Shown here piece after piece: positions 6,674 through 13,398 of a stretch of DNA of 15,711 nucleotides (position 1 is its first letter; every line of letters starts with the position of its first letter). Origin of the DNA: Pirellulales bacterium. GTDB taxonomy: Bacteria; Planctomycetota; Planctomycetia; Pirellulales; Thermoguttaceae. The stretch covers positions 1 through 15,711 of the forward strand of contig JAUWHT010000114.1 in assembly GCA_030605745.1 (NCBI GenBank). Direction: 5' to 3'. A program made the translations under genes and the position numbers. The notes under the pieces were generated by a model. That model was not told the origin of the DNA. It worked only from the letters and a program-made list of their open reading frames with translations, and searched no databases.

Positions 6674-8074
6674 ATGTTATCCAAGAAGCTTCCGCTGGAC
6701 ACGATTCCCAAGAGGCGGCCAACCCATACGTTGACGTACGGGTCGCGCTACCTCAGTACGCCGGTGCCGAAGTACGAGATGCCCAGTGCGTCGATGCCCG
6801 GGAATGTGGCCTATCAGATTATCCACGATGAACTGAACCTGGACGGCAACCCGGCCCTGAACTTGGCTTCGTTTGTGACTACCTGGATGGAGCCGGAAGC
6901 CGAACGGCTGATGATGGAAACACTCAACAAGAACTACGTCGATCAGGACGAGTACCCGCAGACAACCGAAATCCAGAACCGCTGCGTCAACATGCTGGCC
7001 AACCTGTTCCACGCACCCGAGGAGCACACCGGCGTAGGCACGGCCACGGTGGGCTCATCCGAGGCGATCCACCTGGCGGGTTTGGCCCTGAAGTGGAACT
7101 GGCGTGCCCGGTGCCGGGCGGAAAACAAGCCGGCCGAGAAGCCGAACATCGTGATGGGCCATAACGTGCAGGTCTGCTGGGAGAAGTTCGCCCGGTATTT
7201 CGAGGTCGAGCCCCGATACGTCCCGCTCGGCAAGAAGCGGTTCGTGCTCGGCGTGAAAGAGGCACTCGAACTGGTCGACCAGAACACCATCGCCGTGGTC
7301 GGCATCCTCGGCAGCACCTATACGGGCGAGTACGAACCGATCGAGGCATTGAACGAGGCGCTGGAAAAACAGAACAAGAAAACCGGCTGGCAGGTGCCGA
7401 TCCACGTCGACGCGGCCAGCGGCGGGTTCGTCGCCCCGTTCACCTCACCGCAGCTCAAGTGGGACTTCCGCCTGCCGCTGGTCAAGTCGATCAACGCCTC
7501 GGGCCACAAGTACGGGCTGGTGCATCCGGGGATCGGCTGGGTCATCTGGCGAACCGAGTCGGAGTTGCCCGAGGACCTGATCTTCCATGTAAACTACCTG
7601 GGCGGCGACCAGCCCACTTTCAACCTGAACTTCTCGCGCGGGGCCAACCAGATCATCGCCCAATACTACAACTTCCTCAGTCTCGGCCGGGAGGGTTATC
7701 GGCGGATCATGAGCGCGCTCGAAGAGAACGCCCGATACCTCACCGGGCAGCTTGAAGCGACCGGTAAGTTCACCATGCTCAGCAAGCTGGGGCACCTGCC
7801 GGTGGTTACGTTCACCTTTAAGAACACCGGCCGTTTCACGGTCTTCGACCTCTCGGCCAAACTCCGCCAGCGTGGATGGATTGTGCCGGCGTACACCATG
7901 GCGCCCGATGCCGAAGACGTGGCCGTGCTGCGTGTGGTGGTTCGCGAGGGGCTCAGCCGCGACATGGCCGACATGCTGCTGGCCGATATCCTCCGCGCAG
8001 TGGATGAGTTTGAGGGTGTCTCGCCACAGCCGCCCATGCCGCCGCACCCAAAGAAGACACGAGGCGTCTGCTGA
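6674..8074 (+). CDS. gadB: Glutamate decarboxylase (PLP-dependent)
   Basis: The enzyme converts L-glutamate to GABA and CO2, using up a proton. The 466 aa equal the length of Escherichia coli GadB, and the sequence follows it closely. The cofactor lysine is Lys279 in SINASGHKYGL. The stretch IHVDAASGGFVAPF (243-256) has the Asp that holds the PLP ring nitrogen. The stretch GTATVGSSEAIHLAG (122-136) binds the phosphate, and NLNFSRGANQIIAQYY (317-332) is also typical. The C-terminus (KKTRGVC) does not keep the histidine tail that closes the E. coli enzyme at neutral pH, so its pH response may differ. GGAG lies 7 nt before the ATG. No glutamate/GABA antiporter is in view, so it may serve metabolism as well as acid tolerance. 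Confidence 0.96.
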   Translation: MLSKKLPLDTIPKRRPTHTLTYGSRYLSTPVPKYEMPSASMPGNVAYQIIHDELNLDGNPALNLASFVTTWMEPEAERLMMETLNKNYVDQDEYPQTTEIQNRCVNMLANLFHAPEEHTGVGTATVGSSEAIHLAGLALKWNWRARCRAENKPAEKPNIVMGHNVQVCWEKFARYFEVEPRYVPLGKKRFVLGVKEALELVDQNTIAVVGILGSTYTGEYEPIEALNEALEKQNKKTGWQVPIHVDAASGGFVAPFTSPQLKWDFRLPLVKSINASGHKYGLVHPGIGWVIWRTESELPEDLIFHVNYLGGDQPTFNLNFSRGANQIIAQYYNFLSLGREGYRRIMSALEENARYLTGQLEATGKFTMLSKLGHLPVVTFTFKNTGRFTVFDLSAKLRQRGWIVPAYTMAPDAEDVAVLRVVVREGLSRDMADMLLADILRAVDEFEGVSPQPPMPPHPKKTRGVC

Positions 8075-8121
8075 CGATCCACAAATCGAAGTGGTAAACA
8101 TTCACGACGTGTGAGCCTGCA

Positions 8122-8613
8122 ATGAGCGAAAACACACGAAAACCTCGTCGGCCTTTTCCCTGGTACTGTTCGAGTTGCCGCAGGAAAGATCTCTATTCTG
8201 CGGTGATCCCCTACAGTGTGGAAATCAACCACGACGGCCGGTTGTACACGATCACGGTCCCCGAACTCGATGTTCCTAAGTGTCGATCTTGCGGCGAAAT
8301 CGTCTTCGATGACAACGCCAACGAGCAGATCAGCGAGGCGTTGCGGGCACATCTGCATCTGCTTACCCCCGAGCAAATTCGCGGTGCGCTGAAGACTCTC
8401 GGCATACGTCAAAAACAACTTGCAGCGTACCTGGGCGTCGCCGAAGCCACGGTATCGCGATGGTGCACCGGTACGTTGATTCAGTCACGGGCGATGGATA
8501 ATCTGCTGCGCGCTTACTTCGGCATCCCGGAAGTCCGCACGGCATTGATTGGGGCAGGTCAAGATCCCAATCTCGGCGCGGTGGTCACGTCAAATCCGAA
8601 CATCAGACAGTAG
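8122..8613 (+). CDS. MqsA-type zinc-finger/HTH regulator (antitoxin-like), no toxin adjacent
   Basis: The 163-aa protein has two CxxC pairs (Cys16/Cys19 and Cys54/Cys57) that would bind one zinc in the YgiT/MqsA manner. A Xre-type helix-turn-helix follows at about 94-135 (IRQKQLAAYLGVAEATVSRW, then a QSRAMDNLLR helix). MqsA antitoxins silence the RNase MqsR and bind their own promoter. Here no MqsR-like gene lies on either side: the gap to the decarboxylase is 47 bp and the next gene converges. It may be a solitary regulator, perhaps co-transcribed with the decarboxylase. The start has a weak Shine-Dalgarno. Domain calls are firm; an antitoxin role is not shown. Confidence 0.85.
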   Translation: MSENTRKPRRPFPWYCSSCRRKDLYSAVIPYSVEINHDGRLYTITVPELDVPKCRSCGEIVFDDNANEQISEALRAHLHLLTPEQIRGALKTLGIRQKQLAAYLGVAEATVSRWCTGTLIQSRAMDNLLRAYFGIPEVRTALIGAGQDPNLGAVVTSNPNIRQ

Positions 8614-8615
8614 GA

Positions 8616-9590
8616 CTAATAATTCGGCGTCGGCGGGCGGTAGTGGCTTAGGTTGATGGTCTTGAACCACTCGATCGTTTTGGTCAGCCCCTCACGCAAC
8701 TCCACGGTGGGTTTCCAGCCGAGGTGCTTTTCGGCCAGTGTGATGTCGGGCCGGCGCTGAAGGGGATCGTCGGCTGGAAGCGGCCTGTTTACGAACTTGC
8801 TGCGCGAACCGGTCAAGTCTAAAACCAACTCGGCCAGTTCGAGAATCGTGAACTCATGCGGGTTGCCGAGGTTTACCGGCCCGATGAAGTCGTCCGGACC
8901 GTCCATCATGCGGATCATGCCCTCGACCAGGTCGTCGCGGTAGCAGAACGATCGGGTCTGTGAGCCGTCGCCGAAGATGGTGATCTGATCGCCTGCAAGT
9001 GCCTGTCGGATAAAGTTGGAGATGACCCGGCCGTCGAACGGGTGCATCCGCGGCCCGTAGGTGTTGAATATCCGCGCGATGCGGATGTTGACCTTATTCG
9101 AGCGATGGTAGTCCATGAACAGGGTTTCGGCCGCCCGTTTGCCCTCGTCGTAACATGCCCGTGGTCCAAGCGTGTTGACCGAACCGCGATAGGTTTCCGG
9201 CTGCGGATGGACCTCTGGATCGCCGTAGACCTCGCTGGTGCTGGCCTGGAGCACCTTTGCCCGACACCGCTTGGCCATGCCCAGCACGTTGATCGACCCC
9301 ATCACGGAGGTCTTCATGGTCTTGATGGGATTGTACTGGTAGTGGCCCGGCGCGGCGGGACAGGCCAGGTTGTAAATCTCATCGACCTCCAGGAATATCG
9401 GCAAGGTGATGTCGTGTCGCACCAGTTCGAAGTTGGGCCGGCCCAGCAGGTGGGCCACGTTCGACTTCTGGCTGGTGAAGAAATTGTCCAGGCAGATCAC
9501 GTCGTGACCTCGCTCGACCAGCCGTTCGCACAAATGGGAGCCGATAAAACCGGCCCCGCCGGTGACAAGTATCCGCTTTAAGGATGGCAT
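8616..9590 (-). CDS. NAD-dependent UDP-glucuronate decarboxylase-like (UXS-type SDR)
   Basis: This extended short-chain dehydrogenase/reductase of 324 aa probably turns UDP-glucuronate into UDP-xylose for envelope or exported polysaccharide. The Rossmann motif TGGAGFIGSHL is at 10-20, with Asp35 after the second strand for NAD. The catalytic YxxxK is Tyr147/Lys151 in RACYDEGKR, with Thr118 and Glu120 in ASTSEVYGDP. YNLACPAAPGHYQYNPIKT (73-91), IFNTYGPRMHP (174-184) and FGDGSQTRSFCYRDD (206-220) are typical of the UXS branch; a related dTDP-glucose dehydratase or epimerase is less likely. The ATG at 9590 has a perfect AAGGAGG (complement of 9600-9606) 9 nt upstream. It follows mtnA by 62 bp. 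Its stop lies 2 bp from the stop of the convergent regulator. Confidence 0.92.
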   Translation of the reverse strand: MPSLKRILVTGGAGFIGSHLCERLVERGHDVICLDNFFTSQKSNVAHLLGRPNFELVRHDITLPIFLEVDEIYNLACPAAPGHYQYNPIKTMKTSVMGSINVLGMAKRCRAKVLQASTSEVYGDPEVHPQPETYRGSVNTLGPRACYDEGKRAAETLFMDYHRSNKVNIRIARIFNTYGPRMHPFDGRVISNFIRQALAGDQITIFGDGSQTRSFCYRDDLVEGMIRMMDGPDDFIGPVNLGNPHEFTILELAELVLDLTGSRSKFVNRPLPADDPLQRRPDITLAEKHLGWKPTVELREGLTKTIEWFKTINLSHYRPPTPNY

Positions 9591-9652
9591 TTCGATGATC
9601 CTCCTTGACTATCATAGCGTACAGGCCAGTTGCTGGGAAACCTGATACGCCC

Positions 9653-10795
9653 TCAGAAAGGGGGTTCGGGACTCGGGGCTCGGGCCGAGGGGCTGTTGGC
9701 CGACAGTTCATTTCCCGAGCCTCGAATCCCGAGCCCCGAGCCTCGAATCCCTACAACCTCCGCAATCCGCTCTCTGGTGACCGGCCGAATTATGTCCTGC
9801 TCGCATACGATTGCGGTCAGCCGCTCGGCGGGGGTAACGTCGAAAGCCGGGTTGTAGACGTCGATCCCCTCGGGGGCCGTCTGCCGGCCGAACCCGTGGG
9901 TGATCTCGCGCGGGTCGCGCTGCTCGATGGGAATCTCGTCGCCACCAGCCAGTGAGAGGTCGAACGTGCTGGTGGGCGCCGCCACGTAAAACGGTATGTT
10001 GTGTGCCGCGGCCAGCACCGCCAGGCCGTAGGTGCCGATCTTGTTGGCCACGTCCCCGTTGGCCGCGATCCGATCGGCGCCGGTGATTACGGCCTGCACC
10101 CGGCGCTGGCGCATCACCACGGCGGCCATCGAGTCGCAGATCAACGTGGCGTCGATGCCCCGCTGCTGCAATTCCCAGGCGGTCAGCCGGGCGCCTTGCA
10201 GCAGTGGCCGGGTCTCGTCGACGTAGACGTGCAGCCGCTTGCCCGACTCGACTGCCGCGAAGATCACCGCCAGCGCCGTGCCGTAATCGGCCGTTGCCAG
10301 CCCGCCGGCGTTGCAGTGGGTCAGTACGCCTTGGCCGTCGGCCAGCAGCTCGGCCCCGTGGTGTCCGATGGCCCGGCACATCTGCCGGTCTTCTTCGTGG
10401 ATGGCCCGGGCCTCGGCCAGCAGGGCTTCGGCAATATCGGCCGTCGGAGTGCCGCGCAGTTCCAGCGCCCTGTTCTTCATTCGCTGTAATGCCCAAGACA
10501 GGTTGACCGCCGTTGGTCGGCACGTAGCCAGGTAATCGGTCACTTCGTCGAGTCGGCGGAACAGGGCAGCTTCATCTTGCCCGGAGACGGTCTGCAAGCC
10601 AATACACACGCCGTATGCCGCGGCGATGCCGATGGCCGGCGCGCCGCGGACGCGGAGCCGCTTGATGGCCTTCCAGATGGACTCCATGTCGCGGCAATCG
10701 ATCTGGGTGAATTCAACCGGCAGCAAGGTTTGGTCGATCAGACGCAGATGCCCATCGACCCCGCCGACCCAGTGGAGTGTTTCGAGGTTTTTCAT
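9653..10795 (-). CDS. mtnA: S-methyl-5-thioribose-1-phosphate isomerase with repeat-derived tail
   Basis: MtnA converts methylthioribose-1-phosphate to methylthioribulose-1-phosphate in methionine salvage. I chose ATG 10795 because the frame further upstream runs through a family A repeat. The protein has 380 aa. Key residues are visible: RGAPAIGIAAAYG (50-62), the catalytic Cys161 in LTHCNAGGLAT and Asp241 in TGADRIAANGDVANKIGTY. NPAFDVTP (315-322) is near the normal end. After Val348 the last 32 residues (GIRGSGLGIRGSGNE and so on) are coded by a dispersed repeat at 9663-9751, which the family does not have. The Shine-Dalgarno is weak. It lies between purE and the sugar decarboxylase gene, but the repeat before it may separate it from the pnt-purE unit. 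Confidence 0.94.
   Translation of the reverse strand: MKNLETLHWVGGVDGHLRLIDQTLLPVEFTQIDCRDMESIWKAIKRLRVRGAPAIGIAAAYGVCIGLQTVSGQDEAALFRRLDEVTDYLATCRPTAVNLSWALQRMKNRALELRGTPTADIAEALLAEARAIHEEDRQMCRAIGHHGAELLADGQGVLTHCNAGGLATADYGTALAVIFAAVESGKRLHVYVDETRPLLQGARLTAWELQQRGIDATLICDSMAAVVMRQRRVQAVITGADRIAANGDVANKIGTYGLAVLAAAHNIPFYVAAPTSTFDLSLAGGDEIPIEQRDPREITHGFGRQTAPEGIDVYNPAFDVTPAERLTAIVCEQDIIRPVTRERIAEVVGIRGSGLGIRGSGNELSANSPSARAPSPEPPF
9663..9751. repeat. Inverted repeat of GGGACTCGGGGCTCGGG type, family E, inside the end of mtnA
   Basis: The left arm (9663-9685) is built of TTCGGGACTCGGGGCTCGGG. The right arm (9714-9751) has the reverse complement twice over (CCCGAGCCTCGAATCCC and CCCGAGCCTCGAATCCC). 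It lies within the reading frame of mtnA and supplies its last 32 codons, up to a few bases before the TGA stop. Confidence 0.9.
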
Positions 10796-10815
10796 GCTGC
10801 CCGAACACGTTGCAC

Positions 10816-10903
10816 GTAGTTTAGCCGCCGGGCTTGCCCGGCGCGTTGTCTGGTAGTCAATGCGCCCCAATACCGACGCGCCGGGCAAGCCCGGCGGCTA
10901 AAC
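10816..10903. repeat. Inverted-repeat element, family A, copy 3, with an extra half arm
   Basis: The left arm begins GTAGTTTAGCCGCC (10816 onward), identical to copy 2 through the hairpin and the following GTTGTCT. The right arm (10876-10903) is its exact reverse complement over 28 bp. A further partial arm follows at about 10904-10935, ending GCGGCGGCTAAAC; this part contains the TAG stop of purE (10931-10929). The element fills the gap between purE and mtnA, where no other gene is seen. Confidence 0.95.
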
Positions 10904-10928
10904 GGCTCGCGCCGCGTGGATGCGGCGG

Positions 10929-11450
10929 CTAAACGGTTTTGCCGATTGACTTTTGCAATGCCGCGTTCTTTTCTTGGACCTTCTCAGTGAGTTGGTGCTT
11001 GAACGCGGCCAGTTTTTCTTGTAGTTCGACGTTTGATAGGGCCAGGATTTCCACGGCTAGCAGTCCGGCGTTTCGCGCGCCGCCGCTGCCGAGGCCGACG
11101 GTGGCCACCGGTACATCGCCCGGCATTTGGACGGTGCTCAGCAGCGAATCCAGCCCGCCCTGCAAGTCGGTGGGCACGGGGATGCCGACGACCGGCAACG
11201 CGGTGTGCGAGGCGACGACCCCAGCCAGGTGTGCCGCCCCGCCGGCGGCCGCAATGATCACCTTCAGCCCGCGGGCAGCAGCCATCGTGGCATACTGGCG
11301 AACGATCTCGGGCGTGCGATGGGCACTCATCATCCGGGTTTCGTAAAGCACGCCGAACTCATCCAGTGCCGCAGCGACCGCCCGGATCTTCGGCCAGTCG
11401 CTGTCGCTACCCATCACAATGCCCACCACGGGCGAAGTCGTATTCGGCAT
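10929..11450 (-). CDS. purE: N5-carboxyaminoimidazole ribonucleotide mutase
   Basis: PurE moves the carboxyl group of N5-CAIR to form CAIR in purine synthesis. The 173-aa protein has the class I (bacterial) signatures: GSDSDWP (14-20), MMSAHRTPE (41-49, with the catalytic His45) and AAAGGAAHLAGVVA (67-80). GIPVPTDLQGGLDSLLSTVQ (89-108) and GGARNAGLLAVEILA follow. A GGAG lies 7 nt before the ATG. The gene starts 30 bp after pntB and may be read with it. No purK is in view. The stop codon falls within a family A half arm (GTTTAGCCGCCG), so the last residues Thr-Val come from the edge of that repeat. Confidence 0.96.
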   Translation of the reverse strand: MPNTTSPVVGIVMGSDSDWPKIRAVAAALDEFGVLYETRMMSAHRTPEIVRQYATMAAARGLKVIIAAAGGAAHLAGVVASHTALPVVGIPVPTDLQGGLDSLLSTVQMPGDVPVATVGLGSGGARNAGLLAVEILALSNVELQEKLAAFKHQLTEKVQEKNAALQKSIGKTV

Positions 11451-11480
11451 ATTTGGTCTCCATGACTGGATTGTGGGGCG

Positions 11481-12923
11481 TTAATGCAAACCTTGCAAGA
11501 GCCGGTTGATGCTGGTCTTTGCGTCGCCGAACATCAGAATGGTTTTCGGCTCCTGGTACAGTGGGTTTTCCACGCCGGAGTACCCTGGTTGCCCGTCCAG
11601 GTTGCACACCAAGACCTGCTTCGCGTCGTGCGCCGCAAGAATCGGCATCCCTGCGATGGGGGTGTCCTCCGCGCCAATCGCCGCGGGATTTACCACGTCG
11701 CAGGCACCGACGATCAATGCGAGATCGGTCTGCTGGAACTCGGGATTGATCTGGTCCATGTCGAACAGCATGTCGGGGTCGACCTCCGCCTCGGCCAACA
11801 GCACGTGCATGTGGCCGGGCATCCGTCCCGCGATTGGATGGATGGCGAACTTCACCTGCTTGCCCATCTCCTCTAGTCTGTTGGCCAACTGTACGGTCTC
11901 GAACTGGGCGTGCGCCAGCGCCATGCCATATCCGGGGATGATGACGACACTGTTCGCATTTTTCGCCGCGTCGATAGCCTGGGCAAGGGGGGCCTGCTGT
12001 TGGGACTTCTCGAACTTTCGAGGTTCCTCCACCGTGACCGTTGGTGAAGGTTCCGGTTCGCCTTTCCGCGCCTGTGCTTCCGCCGCCTGAACGGGAACTG
12101 CCCCGGGTTTCCAGTGGACGCCGAGGAATACCTTGGGCAGGTTTCGGTTCATGGCCTTGCACATCACGTGGGTGAGAATAGAGCCCGACGCGGCCACCGT
12201 GGCTCCACATGCGATCAGCAGCCGGTTCTCGATGATGATGCCGCAGAAGGCCGCCGCCAACCCCGACGTCGCGTTCAGAAAAGAGATCAACACCGGCATG
12301 TCGGCTCCACCGATACGTATCGAGAAGACGACGCCCAGCAGAATGGAGGCCAGGATCAAGACCATCAAGGAACATGGCAAGGCCGGAGCAGCCGTGCCTC
12401 CCGCGACAATGCCCAGTGTGACAATCACCAGAACGATTCCCAACAGCATCCAATCGTGTTTGGGAAAGACGGTCGGCGTTTGCTTCATGCAGTTGGCCAG
12501 TTTCGCACTGGCGATCATGCTGCCGCTGAAGGTCGCCATGCCGATCACAAGACTTACAACGCCGGCAACCTTGGCAATGGTCTCCTGAGGCGCCGCCTCC
12601 CGGGTCAATTGGACGAAGGACACCAGAAATGCCGCCAGGCTGCCTGCGCCGTTCTGAAAGGCCACCATGGCGGGAATCTGGATCATGCCCACCCGCATGG
12701 CCACAACCCAACCCACAAGACCCCCAAGCACCAGTGCAAGGATGACAGCGGCCGGCTCCAGGACGGGGTGCCGATACAGCACGACTCCCAGGGCGCACAA
12801 CAGGGCGAAGGCGGCCGTGAGGTTCCCCGATCGAGCGCCTTTGACGGTTCTGAACTGCCAGATACCGACGATGAGGATCAAGATGATCGCAAAATCTGTC
12901 AGCAGATACCAGCAGTTATCCAT
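11481..12923 (-). CDS. pntB: Proton-translocating NAD(P) transhydrogenase, subunit beta
   Basis: PntB holds most of the membrane channel (domain II) and the NADP(H)-binding domain III of the enzyme that couples hydride transfer to proton flow. The protein has 480 aa. Membrane helices span about residues 5-255, with FQNGAGSLAAF (89-99; Asn91 at the place of E. coli His91), TFSGSMIASAK (131-141) and IGGADMPVLISFLNATSG (204-221). A variable linker (270-315) leads to domain III: PGYGMALAHAQ (330-340), GRMPGHMHVLLAEAE (366-380) and VGACDVVNPAA (405-415). The family has GAND where this has GACD. The next motif, normally KRS, is Asn441-Leu442-Asp443, which is odd because Lys and Arg there hold the 2'-phosphate of NADP. 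It starts 4 bp after pntA2. Confidence 0.95.
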   Translation of the reverse strand: MDNCWYLLTDFAIILILIVGIWQFRTVKGARSGNLTAAFALLCALGVVLYRHPVLEPAAVILALVLGGLVGWVVAMRVGMIQIPAMVAFQNGAGSLAAFLVSFVQLTREAAPQETIAKVAGVVSLVIGMATFSGSMIASAKLANCMKQTPTVFPKHDWMLLGIVLVIVTLGIVAGGTAAPALPCSLMVLILASILLGVVFSIRIGGADMPVLISFLNATSGLAAAFCGIIIENRLLIACGATVAASGSILTHVMCKAMNRNLPKVFLGVHWKPGAVPVQAAEAQARKGEPEPSPTVTVEEPRKFEKSQQQAPLAQAIDAAKNANSVVIIPGYGMALAHAQFETVQLANRLEEMGKQVKFAIHPIAGRMPGHMHVLLAEAEVDPDMLFDMDQINPEFQQTDLALIVGACDVVNPAAIGAEDTPIAGMPILAAHDAKQVLVCNLDGQPGYSGVENPLYQEPKTILMFGDAKTSINRLLQGLH

Positions 12924-12927
12924 GCAG

Positions 12928-13209
12928 CTACTCTCTGGTCTTAAACAGTTTCAACATGCGGTTTGTGATGGCAAACCCGCCGATCACATTGAATGTCGCC
13001 ATGACGATGGCCAAAGCGCCGAGCCCTTTTTGGACGGCGTTCGTTTCGACCGCAAACAGCAGCAAGGCTCCAAGGATCGTCACGGCCGAGATGGCGTTGG
13101 TCATGGACATCAGCGGCGTGTGCAGCCGCGGAGGTACCTTCGAGATCAGCAGGTACCCGACAAGAAAGGAAAATATGAAAACGGCTACCATCAATAATAC
13201 GTCACCCAT
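12928..13209 (-). CDS. pntA2: NAD(P) transhydrogenase, small membrane subunit alpha-2
   Basis: This 93-aa protein with three membrane segments (about 4-23, 39-55, 63-82) is the separate membrane part of the alpha subunit, as in the three-gene transhydrogenases of Rhodospirillum and Thermus. The conserved VPPRLHTPLMSMTNAISAV (25-43) includes His30, the counterpart of the histidine thought to relay protons in the three-subunit forms; this suits the Asn at the matching PntB site. AGAGGG lies just before the ATG. It is separated from pntA1 by 189 bp carrying a repeat, but is nearly joined to pntB. Confidence 0.95.
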   Translation of the reverse strand: MGDVLLMVAVFIFSFLVGYLLISKVPPRLHTPLMSMTNAISAVTILGALLLFAVETNAVQKGLGALAIVMATFNVIGGFAITNRMLKLFKTRE

Positions 13210-13268
13210 TGTTCCCTCTTCTCCAGGATTTCCTAGTTCTACAACGCTAACTCAACCTCAATGAATAT

Positions 13269-13367
13269 ACCACGGAGTCACGGAGGACACGGAGAAGATT
13301 ACGAGAAAGATAGGGTTTTACTTTCAATAACTAGACTTAAACTCCGTGTTCTCCGTGCCTCCGTGGT
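13269..13367. repeat. Inverted repeat of ACCACGGAG type inside the pnt operon, family F
   Basis: The arms 13269-13294 (ACCACGGAGTCACGGAGGAC...) and 13342-13367 are reverse complements at 24 of 26 positions, each made of three CACGGAG units. The loop (13295-13341) is AT-rich. The element fills the gap between pntA1 and pntA2 (13210-13398), where no other gene is seen. Similar CACGGAG repeats are, as I recall, scattered in many planctomycete and other genomes. Confidence 0.93.
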
Positions 13368-13398
13368 GAACATGGTGTTGTGGTACATAGGCCAGCGT

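Noticed and set aside
6331..6831. Plus-strand frame crossing the gap before the decarboxylase
   Set aside because: It is made of repeat sequence, has no ribosome-binding site and overlaps the decarboxylase start in another frame.
8075..8121. A small MqsR-like toxin gene before the regulator
   Set aside because: Only 47 bp are available, with no open frame of useful length.
10796..10888. Upstream extension of mtnA by 31 codons
   Set aside because: The extension is translated family A repeat; the family start fits ATG 10795.
11407..12798. Second long minus-strand frame over pntB
   Set aside because: It is a frame-shifted reading of pntB; the Gly/Arg/His-rich translation has no domain, and the true frame has all transhydrogenase motifs.
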